Origin: Dallia pectoralis
Taxonomy: Eukaryota; Chordata; Actinopteri; Esociformes; Umbridae
Reading direction: 5' to 3'
Length of the DNA stretch: 64,000 nt
Assembly (NCBI GenBank): GCA_029465975.1
Contig: CM055754.1
Location: 1,772,616-1,836,615 of the forward strand
Numbering within the stretch: the first letter of the stretch is position 1; each line of letters opens with the position of its first letter. Shown here piece after piece: positions 40,986-53,839 of the stretch. Under the pieces are notes generated by a model. It was given only the letters and a program-made list of their open reading frames with translations. It had not been told where the DNA came from and ran no database searches. The translations under genes were made by a program, and so were the position numbers.

Positions 40986-42716
40986 GTGTATATACCATAT
41001 TCCTATTCCCAGTGTTATGTGGTGTGTCGATTCCATTTTTATTTGAAAGAGTTACGTAAAATTATACAATTGTCAATGCAGAAGGATTAGTTTTACAAAG
41101 AAGCAAAAATACATCTCATTTCAGTTTTGAGTCAAAATCATTTCCAATTATCTATGGCATTCGGTTAACCACTCGGCAAAATCTATTGTCTTTATTCATG
41201 TTCCAGGTCATTACTTTTGCAGCATTCACGCTGCGGATCTCGATATATCGCTTTATAATACCGATATATCGCTTTATCATACCGATATATTAAGCACACT
41301 TCCTCTCAAGCGGACTGGGGCTTAAAGCAAAGGCGACCTGGAACGCGCCCAACGTAAACTACACGGCAACCGGGTTTAAAGGCGCACTAAGCGTCTACGG
41401 AGAGCGGGTTGACTAGGCGACTGCACCTTGCAGATCTTCATGGTGGACCTGGACTGCAAATTCAGATTATATGCCAGCGACATTATAGTTGATCAAGTGA
41501 GTTCTGCGTCGTGTTCTCTTCTAGTGTACCTAATGGATTTGGAATTGGTCAGAAGGGATACGGATAAATACACAGGCTCTCCTCTGTTTCCATCTAAACG
41601 AATAGCGGTGGACTAGGGAGATGGATTTAATTTGGGATACATGAATTATCTTCACTGTGACAGAGAGGGTCATTATAAGGCAGAACCGTGTATTCATTAA
41701 AACATTAGTTCTATTTGATCTGAGTCGTATTAATGACGTAAACGACTGGTGTTCTGCGTACCTATGGAGACACGAGCGCATGCGTGTTCGGTTCCGAATG
41801 CTCAGTTCGGTGTTGCATAGAGACCAATATTCTATGGCAGAACTGATAGATTTCGAGGTTGATGCTGTATGTCCAAGAGAGAAAAAATCCCGTTTAATGG
41901 CTGCACCCATTCTCTGGACCATCTAGGTAACTTTGAATAAATCAATTGGGTAAAATGTATTTTTTAGTTTTGCATTTTATTATGACACAGAATAGTCATT
42001 AAGCAGCACAGTTCCAAATTGTAAGGTGTTTCTGATACTTCATTAAAATCCCATCGTGAAGATTCAAGCTTAGGTATTGGCCCTGTCATACTTAACGCTA
42101 TCATATATTCAAGGTGAACATTTCCAGACCAGGTGACCAATTCATCTTGCTCTAGTTGACTAAACTGAATGCAGTGTGATGCCCTGAACCTTTCTTTCAA
42201 TCTGTGCACTAGGAATTATCTCTCTCTTCCATGTACCGTTTGAATGTGAACATGGACACCACTTACAATGGAGGAATTGTAGTCAACAATGTCCAGGAAC
42301 TATGAGGTAAGGAACATGCAGGTTACATTGTCTAGTAAACAGGGCTAACGACTCAGCATCTAGTTTTGTACCTACATCAATGAGAACAAATATGTATTTG
42401 TTTGTATAACTTATGATTGCGTACGTTGCTATAATCCAATGGAGTATGCTGTAAATCTTATAGTCTTCTATGCTGCTTTGGATTCGACTTGTCTCGTTTC
42501 AACTGTTTACTCATTTGATGGATTCACATCTATTCAGAGGTCGTAACCCAGTGATGTGAGTAATATCACCGGCTTGTATCGAATGGTTTAACGGGCCTAC
42601 CAAACAAAACAATCAAAGTCATGTAAAAATTAACATCAATAAAAACAGCCGATATGTTTTGTCAATGATATCCTGGAACATAGACACCTTCACCATCGTC
42701 AATTCTTTCTTCCTAG
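40986..42716. other. Region upstream of the TULP4 start, promoter/5' UTR not resolved
   Basis: No coding exon recognised. A near-palindromic ccgatatatcgctttat motif is repeated three times at 41237-41292. The section near 41330-41460 is more GC-rich. A splice acceptor (ttctttcttcctag) at 42716 leads into the TULP4 start exon, so at least one non-coding 5' exon must lie upstream. Confidence 0.5.
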
Positions 42717-42734
42717 CCTGGTCAATCAGTAGGG

Positions 42735-44982
42735 ATGTTGGCTGCTGTGGAACATGGCCCCATCCTCTGCAGCGACTCCAACATCCTCTGCCTGTCCTGG
42801 AAGGGCCGGGTCCCAAAGAGCGAGAAGGACAAGCCTGTATGTCGGCGGCGCTACTATGAGGAAGGCTGGCTGGCCACGGGCAACGGGAGAGGGGTCGTGG
42901 GGGTGACGTTCACCTCCAGCCACTGCAGGCGAGACAGGAACACGCCTCAGAGAATCAACTTTAACCTGCGCGGCCACAACAGCGAGGTGAGCTGGGCCTT
43001 GTCGTTTTTTATTTCGTCAATGTCTTGCGAGGCCTTACAGGTCTGAGTCATTACACAGCCACTGCATGTGTCGGTGTGCATTGTGTACAATTAGTAACAT
43101 CAGATATAGACATATAAAAAATATGTGGTCAAAAGCAGCAATGGTTTCAAATGCCTCTGCAGGTTGTGTTGGTCCGCTGGAATGAGCCTTTTCAGAAGCT
43201 GGCCACCTGTGACATGGAGGGAGGTATTTTTGTGTGGATTCAATATGAGGGGCGATGGTCTGTGGAGTTAGTAAATGACCGCGGTGCTCAGGTATGTTGT
43301 TTAACTGTCTTTCGCTTATAGCCATGGAATTGAAACCTCCTCTAAATTACTGTAATCCAGTTTACAGTAATACAATTTTACTTGAGGTACATTTACAGTG
43401 TATTAATGTAATTAGCTATAGAGCATTTATATGTGCATTTACATTGACTTTACGGATCAAGTAATTGGGTACGGTAAAATATGTGCATCTTTTTCAAACC
43501 CCCACAGTCATACCAAGTAAAATGTTTCTTTAAATGGTTTCCGTAGGATTGCACATGCATTGCTAAGCAACTAGCACAACACATAACTGAAATCGGCACT
43601 GGACTCTCACTAATGGATGCAACAATTATGTCAACTTGTGAATCATGCTTTAAACTCCTGTGTTAATGAACCAGCAATTATTTCTCCCATTATATTTCTT
43701 CTCAATGACCATCATTCATAGTATGTAACTTATGGTATGCAAGCCGGACAGAAATACAGTACTATTTTTGAATTGTTCAACCTTAATTTTGGGGCAACAT
43801 TGAAGCTTGGTTCTAAATTTAGTCACCTCAGACATTTTCAGATTTTATTAAAACATATATTTTAGAAAATGAGGGTAGGTTTTGTTCTGCTGCAATTATG
43901 CAGTTATCTATCTAGTCTAGCAGCCTCGAGCGAAAGTGCGCCCCTTGTGGATGAGTGTGAATCTACACCACTGCTATTATAGCAAAACCTCCCGACTCAA
44001 TCGCTCCCCAGTTTCCTACCAAATAGAGCATTAAAATGCCTGTGGAATATCCCAAATGCACGACCTTCTCTGTTAACTTTACCGTACCAGTAAATGTTAG
44101 AATGCCCACACCAATAGTAGCGTTTTATAGTAGTAGCGTTTGATACACGCAATCCAAAAGCAGTGAGCCTTCAATGCTCTTCTATGCTGTTGTAGCTGGG
44201 TCTGCCTGATATTATGAAGTGATTCATATTGAGTGAGATGTTCCATGAAGGATGACAGATGTTGTCACGATCACACAAGGATCTGTCATAACCACAGAGA
44301 GACTGGCCCAGTGTGCATCAAACCTCACGCACGCATGCAGTATAAGGTCACCTGACACTGGAGCTAATGGATTGTGTTGTACTTTTACGGACGTGTGTTT
44401 GCTCTCTTTTAGGTCAGCGACTTCACATGGTCCCATGATGGGACACAGGCCCTGATTGCTTACAGGGATGGATTCGTCCTTGTTGGGTCGGTCAGTGGAC
44501 AGCGACACTGGTCCTCTGAAATTAACCTGGAGAGCCAGATCACGTGTGGCATCTGGACACCTGACGACCAGCAGGTGGGGACACCTCCTCGTTTGAACTT
44601 GGACCAGCGTAAAATACATTTCTCCCCTCTTTTCACGTCATTGAATGAAATAAAAATATTATCAGAAAATAATAATTCCTGTATACCTGGCAGGTGTTAT
44701 TTGGTACAGCTGATGGACAGGTGATAGTGATGGACTGTCACGGTCGCATGCTGGCCCATGTCTTGCTGCACGAGTCAGACGGCATTGTCGCCATGTCCTG
44801 GAACTGTCCCTGCTTCATGGTAGAGGACAGCACCGAGAGTGACACAGACTCGGATGACAATAACCAACCTCAAGGTGGGACAATGTGATAATGATAATGG
44901 AAGATATTGTGCCACTTCAGATGATGTATCACTGGTTCTGTCACTAACATATTGACACTTACTTTGATGAAGGTAACCCCCC

Positions 44983-45028
<46 letters not shown>

Positions 45029-48000
45029 GTTAAACACAGATTTAAAACTAAAACAAAGATCAGGGAAGACTGAGAACCTCCCTGTATAGGACATTCTGGC
45101 TAACATATTTTTGTTGATATTAGTGTTTAATGCTTTCTGGTTACTGTACATTACGATGAAGACAGTGTGTTTATTTGTCTCTCGTAGTACGTAACTTGAG
45201 GCCCCTTCTGACGGTCAGCTTCATATCAGGAGACATCAGTTTGATGAACAACTATGACGACCTATCCCCGACTGTGATTCGCTCTGGTCTCAAAGGTCTT
45301 GACCCTTCCTTCTTTTGCACATTGTATTATAAAACATTAAAATTCTTTGTATGAACAAAAAATGCGTATCAAATCGAGTTAATGGCCCCACGCTCTAATC
45401 ACTCGGCTGTCTGCCGTCAAACGTGTACGAAAATGAAATTGACAGAATGTGTGGTGAATGAGGCTCTCATCTACAGACGTGGAAGTCCAGTGGTGTTCCC
45501 AGGGGGACCTCCTGGCCGTAGCCGGGATGGAGAGACATGCCCTCCCCGGGGCCCTTAACGACTCCGGAATGAGGAACGCCCTGGTCAAGTTCTACAACAT
45601 CCAAGGAGAACACATCTATACGTTAGAGACACCTGCCCAGGTGAGTTTGTCTAAAATACGCTCTCATAGCACGGGAACACATCTGACACAGGGCTGACTA
45701 AACACACGCCATGTTGCCGTTTTGCTTTCGCAGCGCCCCATTACCACAATCTGTTGGGGCCACAGAGACTCTCGTCTGTTCCTGGCGTGCGGCCCGGCGC
45801 TCTACGTGGTGCGGGTCGAGCACAGAGTGGCCAGTCTGCAGCTGTTGTGCCAACAGGGCATCGCCAGTGCCCTGCGGGAGGAACGGGACGTGGGCAAACT
45901 TAACATGCCCTCTTTGTTGTGCTCCTACGTGACCACAGCCTTCATACCCACCATCAAGGTACGTGGCGTTCGCATTTCGGTTTTGGCTACTCTACGACGT
46001 TATCGTGTCGAGTTCACAAGCCCTTCTGAGATTCGTTCGGAAATCCGGACTTCCTTTCAAAATCCTTTTTGAATCCTGATCTTAACGGGTGAACGTCCAT
46101 GGGGGAAATGTGAGGTGAGAGAGTGAACGGTACCAACCGTTAAAATGCTCTCCTCATATTATAGCCACCCATACCTGATCCCAACAACATCCGGGACTTC
46201 GTCAGCTACCCCACCGCCGGTAACGAGAGGCTCCATTGCACCATGAAGCGAGCAGAGGACAACCCAGAAGCAGGTGGACCTTGCTACACCCTCTATCTGG
46301 AACACCTCGGAGGTCTGGTGCCTATTCTGAAAGGCAGGCGTATCAGCAAGCTCCGGCCAGAGTTCATCATCATGGATCCAAAAACGGACAGCAAATCTGG
46401 TGGGTTTAGCACAGCAAAAGGTATTACAATGAGCTTTAAGAAATGGACAATGTGTTGAAGTGGAGATGTCGAATACGTTCGATGTTCTCCGTGACACCTG
46501 GTAACTTTGGCAGAAATGTATTTATAAAGAGGCAAAACCCTGTTTGTTTGTTTCAGATGAGGTCTGTGTAAATGCCATGATTTCCTACATGACTGACAGC
46601 TGTAACTGCTCTGACTCCAGTGACATTGAGTTAAGTGACGAGTGGGTGGGAAAGAAATCACCGAAACTTTCCCGAGGAAACAGGTCTCCCAAGGTTTCCA
46701 GGTATCTTGTAAAGGCTCGGTATAAATTATAGTTTTTTAAACTAAACGTGTGTGCTATTATGTCAAACAAAAAACTTGTTAAAGTGATGAAAACGCTCTG
46801 TCTATTTGGAAATGTTCATTTTGGTAATCATGTTTACGTCCTAACAGTCATTACTATTTGAAAGTACACTATGTTGCCTTTATTTGCTATTTGTTTTTGG
46901 GTTTATTGGCGTAGAATGAACATGGAGTCTAGAAAATCACCCAAGATGTCCAGAGCCATTCAGGAAGGTCCTCGATCTCCAAGGTTACCAACAAAGAAGC
47001 CTCCAATTCGTTCTCCCAGTCTGACACGTAGAGAGATGTCCATGGATGGGTTTTCTGAGGTATTATCTTTGTGTGTAATGGTGTTTTTGCTAGTTGATGT
47101 AAGTATTTCAGGATGCTAGTGAAGACTGGAAAGATTAGGTTCTGGGTTTTAATCTATATTTCCATTTGGATTTTTTTTAAAGATATTATTTCAATAATTT
47201 TTGTATTCATATGTTTTAAAAAATGTTTTGGTTTACAGCATAATTACCTGGCTCAAGTCACATCCAATATTTGGGGGACAAAGTTTAAAATTGTGGGACT
47301 TGCTTCTTTCTTACCTGCTAATCTGGGTGCAGGTAAGATCACTACAATTTGGGACAAAAAATATGCATTGTCCAATTTTGGATTTATATTTTTCAATTAA
47401 CAAATGCATTTTTTTGTTTACCTTGATATTTTCTTAAGGTGTGACCATAGATGTGTTTCTATGTTTCAGTTATCTATAAGACCAGTTTGCTCCATCTACA
47501 ACCAAGGCAGATGACAATCTACCTTCCAGAAGTGCGAAAAATATCACTGGATTTTATGAGCCTGCCGGTTTTTAACCCAAACGTTTTCAGTGAAGATGAG
47601 GATGACTTGCCAGGTGTGAATAAAAAATCTAATTTGAGACTGGACACAAAAAATGATTTGTATGACATTTGTGTGGATGTTGAATGTGTATGTCACCCCA
47701 TTGTCTTTCAGTTTTGGGAACATCTGGAGTGTCAGGTGACAACCCTCCCTGTACAGTCAACATCCCCATCGCACCAATCCACAGCCCTGCCCAAGCCATG
47801 TCCCCCACACAGAGCATTGGCCTTGTCCAGTCCCTGTTGGCCAATCAGAACATCCAACTGGATGTCTTAACCAATCCCACGGCTACAGCTTCGGCAGCAG
47901 CGGCCGCTGCAGCAGCTTCAGCCTCTGTTTCGGGACCAGATCGCGGTCAGGATGCTGTGACAGCTTCGTACAGTGGTACTCTAGCGAGGTACTCCAATCC

Positions 48001-51000
48001 AGGACAGGTGATCTTTAACGGGCTAGAGATAAGTCCTCTTTTGGCTGGAACACTGCCTCCACCACCGCCTCCACATCACCTCCCACAGCAACCTCACCCA
48101 CAACGTCCCCAGTTACAACAGACCCACCAACAGCAGCAGTCCAAACAACCGCAGCAAATACAAATCCAACAACAACAACAGAGAATACAACAGCATCAAC
48201 AACTCCAACACCAACAGCAGCAGATTCAACAACAACACCAACAACTGCAGCAGCATCATCAGCAGCAGATCCAACAGCAGCAGCAACAGACCCAGCTGCA
48301 GATCCAACAGCAGCAGCAGCAACAGACCCAGCAGCAGCAAGCACTGCAGCAACAGCACCAACAGCAGCAGGCGGCGCTCCAGCAGCAACAGCAGCAGATC
48401 CAGCAACAGCAGCAGCACCTGCAACAGCAGCAGATCGCCCAGCAGCACCAGCAGATGCAGCTGCAGCACGAGCAAATGCACCAGCAACAGCAGCAAATGC
48501 AGCAGCAGCAGCAGCAGATCCGCCAGCAGATTATAGAGATGAGACAGCAGCAGCAACAGCTGCAGCAGCAGCACCAACAGATCCAGCAGCAGCACCAACA
48601 GATGCAGAGGCAGCACCAACAGATGCAACAGCAGCTGAAGCTTCAGATCACTTTGCCCCCGCCGCCAACTGGGTACCCGACCATTTCTTTACAGCAGTTC
48701 CAGGTACTGCAACAGATACCGCACTCCGGTGCAGAGTCGGCAACGGAGAGAGGAGAGCCAGGCCATAACCAGAGCCATACTCTGGGAAGGCCAAGTGTAC
48801 CGCGGTCCAGGCCTCCGTCATTCATCGATTTAGAGAGTTTACGGTCCAGACCTCCTTCCTTCCTCGAAGCAGACACGGCAAGAGCTAGGCCGCCGTCGTT
48901 TATCCACATAGACACAATTCGTAATCGCCCTCCTTCTTTCATAGATGCAGATGCTAGCACACTGCGGTCTAGACCTCCGTCTTTCCTCGATGCGGACTCC
49001 TCCAGATCCAGACCTCCTTCGTTCATAGACACCGACGCACTTAGATCTCGACCTCCTTCCTTTCTCGATGCGGAGACTTCTCTTGAGATACAGATGAGGA
49101 AGGTGAACCCTCCACCGCCCTACCCAGGAACAGTGGTGTCGGCAGCCACGGCCACGACCTCCTCTGCTCCTCAAACGCTCATCACCAACTGTGACAACCC
49201 CAACATACTGGTTACAGCAGACGCGTGCCTGAAAAAAGACGAGTTCACTCTCCACCCAGTTGGTCTCCAGTACCAGATGGGATACGAGAGGATCACAACC
49301 TTTGACAGCAGCGGGAATGTAGAGGAGGTGTGTCGTCCTCGCAGACGACTTGTGCGCAACCAGAACGCCTACGCAGTTCAAGGCATGGGAGGTTCGGCAA
49401 CGCTTAAAGTGACCTCATCATCTGACAGCAAGAAAGTCCAGCTTCCATACAGCTCAGCGACTCTAAGCCGCCTCTCTGTGCCAAGATACTCCATACCCAG
49501 CGGAGACCCACCTCCTTACCCAGATCCAGCCAATCAGGTTAACATTAACACAACAACACTTCCTCCTCCCCAACGCATCGACAGTGGTCACATGATTCAC
49601 GCTACCTTGCGACGTGACCGAAGAGACGCAGAGTCCCGCCTGAAGGTGCCCCAGATGATTGATGCTTCCAGGACTCTGCCAACCAAGTCTAAGATAAATA
49701 ATCCTCCGCTGGCGCTCTCTTATCAGCCACGGGTGCCCACAGCTCTGTATACATGCACACAATGCAGCAGCAACAGCAGCAGCACCAGTGTTAGTGTTAG
49801 CGGCGTTGGTAGTAGCAGCAGCGGCATCGCCGGAGGAACCGTAGTGCGGCAGGATTTTCCAACTGGAAAAGGCGCTCATCACAGCACCATCATTGTACAT
49901 TCTAAGAGCACTTCGCCTCTAGCTTCTCAGTCATCTTACAACCTACTTAGTCCTGGTGATAATAGCCGAGACAGAACGGTGTACGTGAACTCTGCCTTTA
50001 CTGAAGACGAGACGTTAAGTCAACAGTGTCGTCACTTGACGCTTGGAGATGTCAGCTTGACTTTGAAGCGTCCTCCACCATACCAGTGGGACGCCAACAC
50101 CGCCGAGGAGTTCTGGATACCCCAAGAACCGACTATCTTAGCTCCGCCTCCGCCCCCAACACACAAACCACCAGCCCCGCTCATCTTCAGCAATGCTCAG
50201 CACCTAGACATGACACGACTGCCTTTCGTTATTTCAACGAAACCTCCCAGCAGCCCAAGCACTGTTACCTTCCCATCGGGTTATCAGATATCCCTGTCAC
50301 CTTTCCCTCCAGGCGTAAGTCAGGGCGGACCCCCACTCCAGTCCATGCAAAGCCCTCAAGCACCATCCTGCCCCCCTAATGAAGTTTCCTCACTCCCACA
50401 GTTCTCCCAGCAGGATCCTAACTTGGTGTTGCCACCAGGATACCCTCCAAACCTTGCCAACCTGGCTTGCTGCCCTCTGCCCCCAATGTACCCAGGGGCG
50501 AGCTCCTGTGCTGGACTTCAGCTGCACCCTGTAAACCTTCAACCCTGGAACCCCTATAGCCTTCCCATGCAGGATACCTCAGGGTCTGCCACTCTCCCCA
50601 ACAAGTCTTATCAGGTGTTAGAGAAGCCAGTTCTTTCGCCACCTCCGCCTACTGCTCCTCCTCCTCCACCGCCTTCACTTCCTCCACCTCCTCCACCAAC
50701 AGAGCTCCCAAAACCCAAAAGCCCTACTGAGGAGCTGGCGGAATCTGCCAGTAGCTTCCAGGAACCGTCTTCTCTGAATGAAAGCCCCGTTTCAGACCGC
50801 CAAGGGTCAGACCGGTTTAGCAAGAAGAGTCGTAAGCGTCTAGACAGTCGAGCCGAGGAGGCAAACATGAACACTGTGTCAGAAGGGAAATCAAAAAAGG
50901 AAGGACGTGCCCTCTCGGACTTTAACTCGCTCATTTCTAGCCCCAGGCTGGGTGGTAGGGAAAAGAAGAAACCCAAAGGCCAGAGGGAGCAGCTGAACAA

Positions 51001-52032
51001 AACCAAGAAACTTAACAGGACAAGTACCACGAGTGAATTCCAGGACAGTTCAGAGAGTGAGCCGGAGCTCTTCATCAGCGGAGACGAACTGATGAACCAG
51101 AGCCAGAGCTCCAAGAAAGGCTGGAAGAGTAAAAGAAGTCTACGGATGGCCAGTGAGCTGGAGGAGATCAAGTGCAGGAAGGCCAATGAAAGAGAGGACC
51201 GCGGGTTGGGTAGCCAGGGGTTTGTCTACGTCATGGCCAACAAGCAGCCACTCTGGAACGAGGCCACACAGGTGTACCAGCTGGACTTTGGAGGACGGGT
51301 CACACAGGAGTCTGCTAAGAATTTTCAGATAGAGCTGGACGGTAGACAGGTGAGACGTTGTTTATTACTTACATAAACGCTGATACGGTGTTAATGAAAG
51401 CTGTGGTTGTATTAGAATGTCAAACATGTGCAGTTTTGCGTTTGCATATTCTTAGGCTCATGGTGCTGTCACACTGGCCTATTTGTCACACTGGCCTATT
51501 TGTCACACTGGCCTATTTGTCACACTGGCCTATTTGTCACACTGGCCTATTTGTCACACTGGCCTATTTGTCACACTGGCCTATTTGTCACACTGGCCTA
51601 TTTGTCACACTGGCCTATTTGTCACACTGGCCTATTTGTCACACTGGCCTATTTGTCACACTGGCCTATTTGTCACACTGGCCTATTTGTCACACTGGCC
51701 TATTTGTCACACTGGCCTATTTGTCACACTGGCCTATTTGTCACACTGGCCTATTTGTCACACTGGCCTATTTGTCACACTGGCCTATTTGTCACACTGG
51801 CCTATTCATAGCTGAGTCGGTACTCAAGTTGAGCTCCGTTAGACACATGCAATGCAAACAGATCTCATGGCTCCATTATTGTTTCCCTGACCTTATTCGC
51901 TGTGTCTTTCTACAGGTGATGCAATTTGGCAGAATTGACGGGAACGCCTATATTCTGGATTTCCAGTATCCTTTCTCAGCAGTGCAGGCCTTCGCTGTTG
52001 CCTTAGCCAATGTTACTCAACGGCTGAAATAA
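42735..52032 (+). CDS. TULP4: TULP4, tubby-like protein 4 (tubby superfamily protein)
   Basis: Fourteen coding exons: 42735-42986, 43163-43291, 44413-44574, 44694-44874, 45188-45295, 45477-45640, 45734-45958, 46165-46399, 46557-46701, 46915-47059, 47239-47332, 47470-47613, 47712-51349 and 51916-52032. They total 5,739 nt, or 1,912 residues; human has about 1,540. WD repeats span about residues 1-340 (NILCLSWKGRVPKSEKDKPV). A SOCS-box-like segment follows near 385-430. The tubby domain is split: GGPCYTLYLEHLGGLVPILK (about 445), TSNIWGTKFKIVGLASFLPA (about 590) and the C-terminal GFVYVMANKQPLWNEATQVY to VTQRLK. Family knowledge: SOCS boxes recruit Elongin B/C-cullin ligases, so TULP4 is a putative substrate adaptor. 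The extra length is a Gln-rich tract (residues about 783-970) and seven RPPSF repeats (about 1026-1118), both in the 3.6-kb exon. Confidence 0.96.
43292..44412 (+). other. TULP4 intron, nothing recognised
   Basis: About 1.1 kb of AT-rich sequence between exons 2 and 3 with no repeat or exon-like segment that I can support. Confidence 0.6.
44980..45026. repeat. CA microsatellite in a TULP4 intron
   Basis: A short C run followed by (ca)n, between TULP4 exons 44694-44874 and 45188-45295. Confidence 0.9.
48076..48650 (+). repeat. TULP4: Gln-rich (CAG/CAA) coding repeat within TULP4
   Basis: About 185 codons of mostly CAG and CAA, with interspersed I, H, M and L (QQIQQQQQ-like, QQHQQ). CAG and CAA are mixed, so it is not a pure CAG microsatellite. 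It is in frame in the large TULP4 exon. Confidence 0.93.
48805..49083 (+). repeat. TULP4: Seven tandem 13-residue R-x-RPPSF repeats within TULP4
   Basis: Copies: RSRPPSFIDLESL, RSRPPSFLEADTA, RARPPSFIHIDTI, RNRPPSFIDADASTL, RSRPPSFLDADSS, RSRPPSFIDTDAL and RSRPPSFLDAETS. The DNA period is 39 bp (45 in one copy). Codons for the core differ between copies (cctccg, cctcct, ccgccg), so the protein sequence looks better kept than the DNA. Confidence 0.93.
51466..51806. repeat. Perfect 17-bp tandem array in the last TULP4 intron
   Basis: About 20 identical copies of tgtcacactggcctatt. Because 17 is not divisible by three, every forward frame stays open (HWPICHTGLFVTLAYLS-like). No copy shows a substitution. 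The array lies between the 3.6-kb exon and the last exon. Confidence 0.97.
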
Positions 52033-53540
52033 AACATGAAGTGGTGCAGTGGGAGAAGACGCATAAATGGCTTTTACATACTTTATTTATTTTACCACTC
52101 TTTGCCGATAAATGCGTTGATAAATACCCACCAAGTTTCTTTCACCACTACGTTAACTCCACACACAGGTCACATGTATAGTTTAGTTCCAATCGATTCT
52201 GGTGCAAAGTGAGGGAATCATCTGAGAGGACGATTCTGGGTCTATACATATATTATATTTATGTCAATATCTGGATATGCTGACGAGAATGTGTATGGAA
52301 CTATAAGAAATTTACTGAAGTAAGCCTCTAAACAAAAAAGAAAATCAAAGGTGCTCTTACTTATATATATACTTACACATATATGCATTAAATTTGCCCT
52401 GTGGGGCCATTTTAAAGTACTTTAATTGCAGGTTATATTGTAAATAATACTAGTAAGTGCAATCTTTGTGCAGTATTAAAATAATATATTGTGGGAGAGG
52501 AGACCATGTCAATTGTGGAACTAGTACAAGATGACTTCAAAAGTATTAAAGGATAGGTTGGATCTTATTCAGAACAACGCTTCTATGAAGTGATCCTATA
52601 GGAATATCCACTATTCCTTAAAGCTGTGCCATAATTTACTTACTCATTATGTAAATGTTATTGTAGGACCACGTACACTTGCCTTCATAGAACATAAACA
52701 CATTTATAAATACATTTGAACAGATGTATAATATTGATATTGGACCCACTGGTCTGCCCGTCATTTCTTTGGATAGATGATATGAAAAGTAGAAATAAAC
52801 GCATGTTTAAATCAGCCAAACAATGCATGGATTATGTATCGGGTAAAGTTCATCCAGTAGAAATTTCACCCGCTCCCAGATTGGACAGTTCATGGTCACT
52901 ACTGTCAAAAAAGAGCTATTTGTGAATTATTTTAATCTTATGGTGTATAAGCTTGTTTGGCTCTGTGTTTGATTCACTGGGTGTGGTTTTGACGCTATCT
53001 GAACGTTGGGGTTGAATGTGAAGTGATTTGCCTCCTTAGAGTTGCTGCTGATGATTTTTGATAGATTAAAATTGTCTGCATTACTGCTACTAGTGTGTCA
53101 CTTGATATTTAAGACATGTAGGTCCTTTTTAATATTTTGATATTTGATTTAAAGTGTGAACATGTTGTCCAGTAATTAACATTTGTCTGGTGCTGCTCTA
53201 TTTGAAAAGGTGTCTGCAGGTTAGCGTGAAAAAGTATTGTGGCCAAGTGTGATGATGTGATGTCATGAATAAGCGTTCAATGCTCGGCATTGTTAAACAA
53301 CTGTGTAAAATATGACAAGATATCAATGATTATTATCAATACAGATCGTGTGATTGGTCATTGTGGGTCAGCATCACAACCTATAAATATTATTTGTTGC
53401 CTAGTTGGATCTGTCTTTTTTCTTTTAAATATTATGCGATTATTATGTCCAGAGAATTTATATCAGAATAAATGTATCATATACTTTGAAAGGTAGACCC
53501 ACCACCTGATGCCCAATATTGAATAAAATGTATACAATTT
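52033..53540 (+). other. TULP4: TULP4 3' UTR with poly(A) signal
   Basis: About 1.5 kb of AT-rich sequence follows the TULP4 stop. The best poly(A) signal is AATAAA at 53522-53527, followed by a GT-rich element (tgtatgtgcgtgcgtgcg). No gene-like frame; the 69-codon frame near 52716 has no support. Confidence 0.6.
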
Positions 53541-53559
53541 AAAACACCAGTGTCTATTC

Positions 53560-53839
53560 TGTATGTGCGTGCGTGCGTGCGCGTGTGTTCTGCGCTCTTG
53601 CGTATGCAGTTACTGGGCGGGGCTACGTTCACAAACACAGGAAGTCACTTGGGCTTTAAACACCCTTGGTTTCAGTCGTCTGCGCGTTCGGGTGTCGGTG
53701 TGAACATGACCGCCGGAGTTAAACTCCCATTCATGGAATGCAAAGTTAACCGGACAGATTTGGGTGTACTGTCTATCCGTGTAACAGGAATTCTGTCATT
53801 ACAATAAGCAGTCTGGATCAGGAGGATTATCATCTAATA
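53560..53839 (+). promoter_or_regulatory. SLC18B1 promoter / 5' UTR region
   Basis: A GC-rich patch that stands out from its surroundings, with a GC box (gggcggggc, 53615-53623) about 220 bp upstream of the SLC18B1 ATG, and no TATA box seen. The upstream gene TULP4 appears to end within about 100 bp, so the two genes are tightly packed in tandem. Confidence 0.5.

Noticed and set aside
48113..48628. 171-codon minus-strand Leu-rich frame
   Set aside because: Antisense shadow of the TULP4 CAG/CAA tract (CTG/TTG read as Leu).
51358..52032. 224-codon frame and two shorter ones of HWPICHTGLFVTLAYLS repeats
   Set aside because: Encoded by the 17-bp intronic array; only the final part (MQFGRIDGN...) is real, as the last TULP4 exon.
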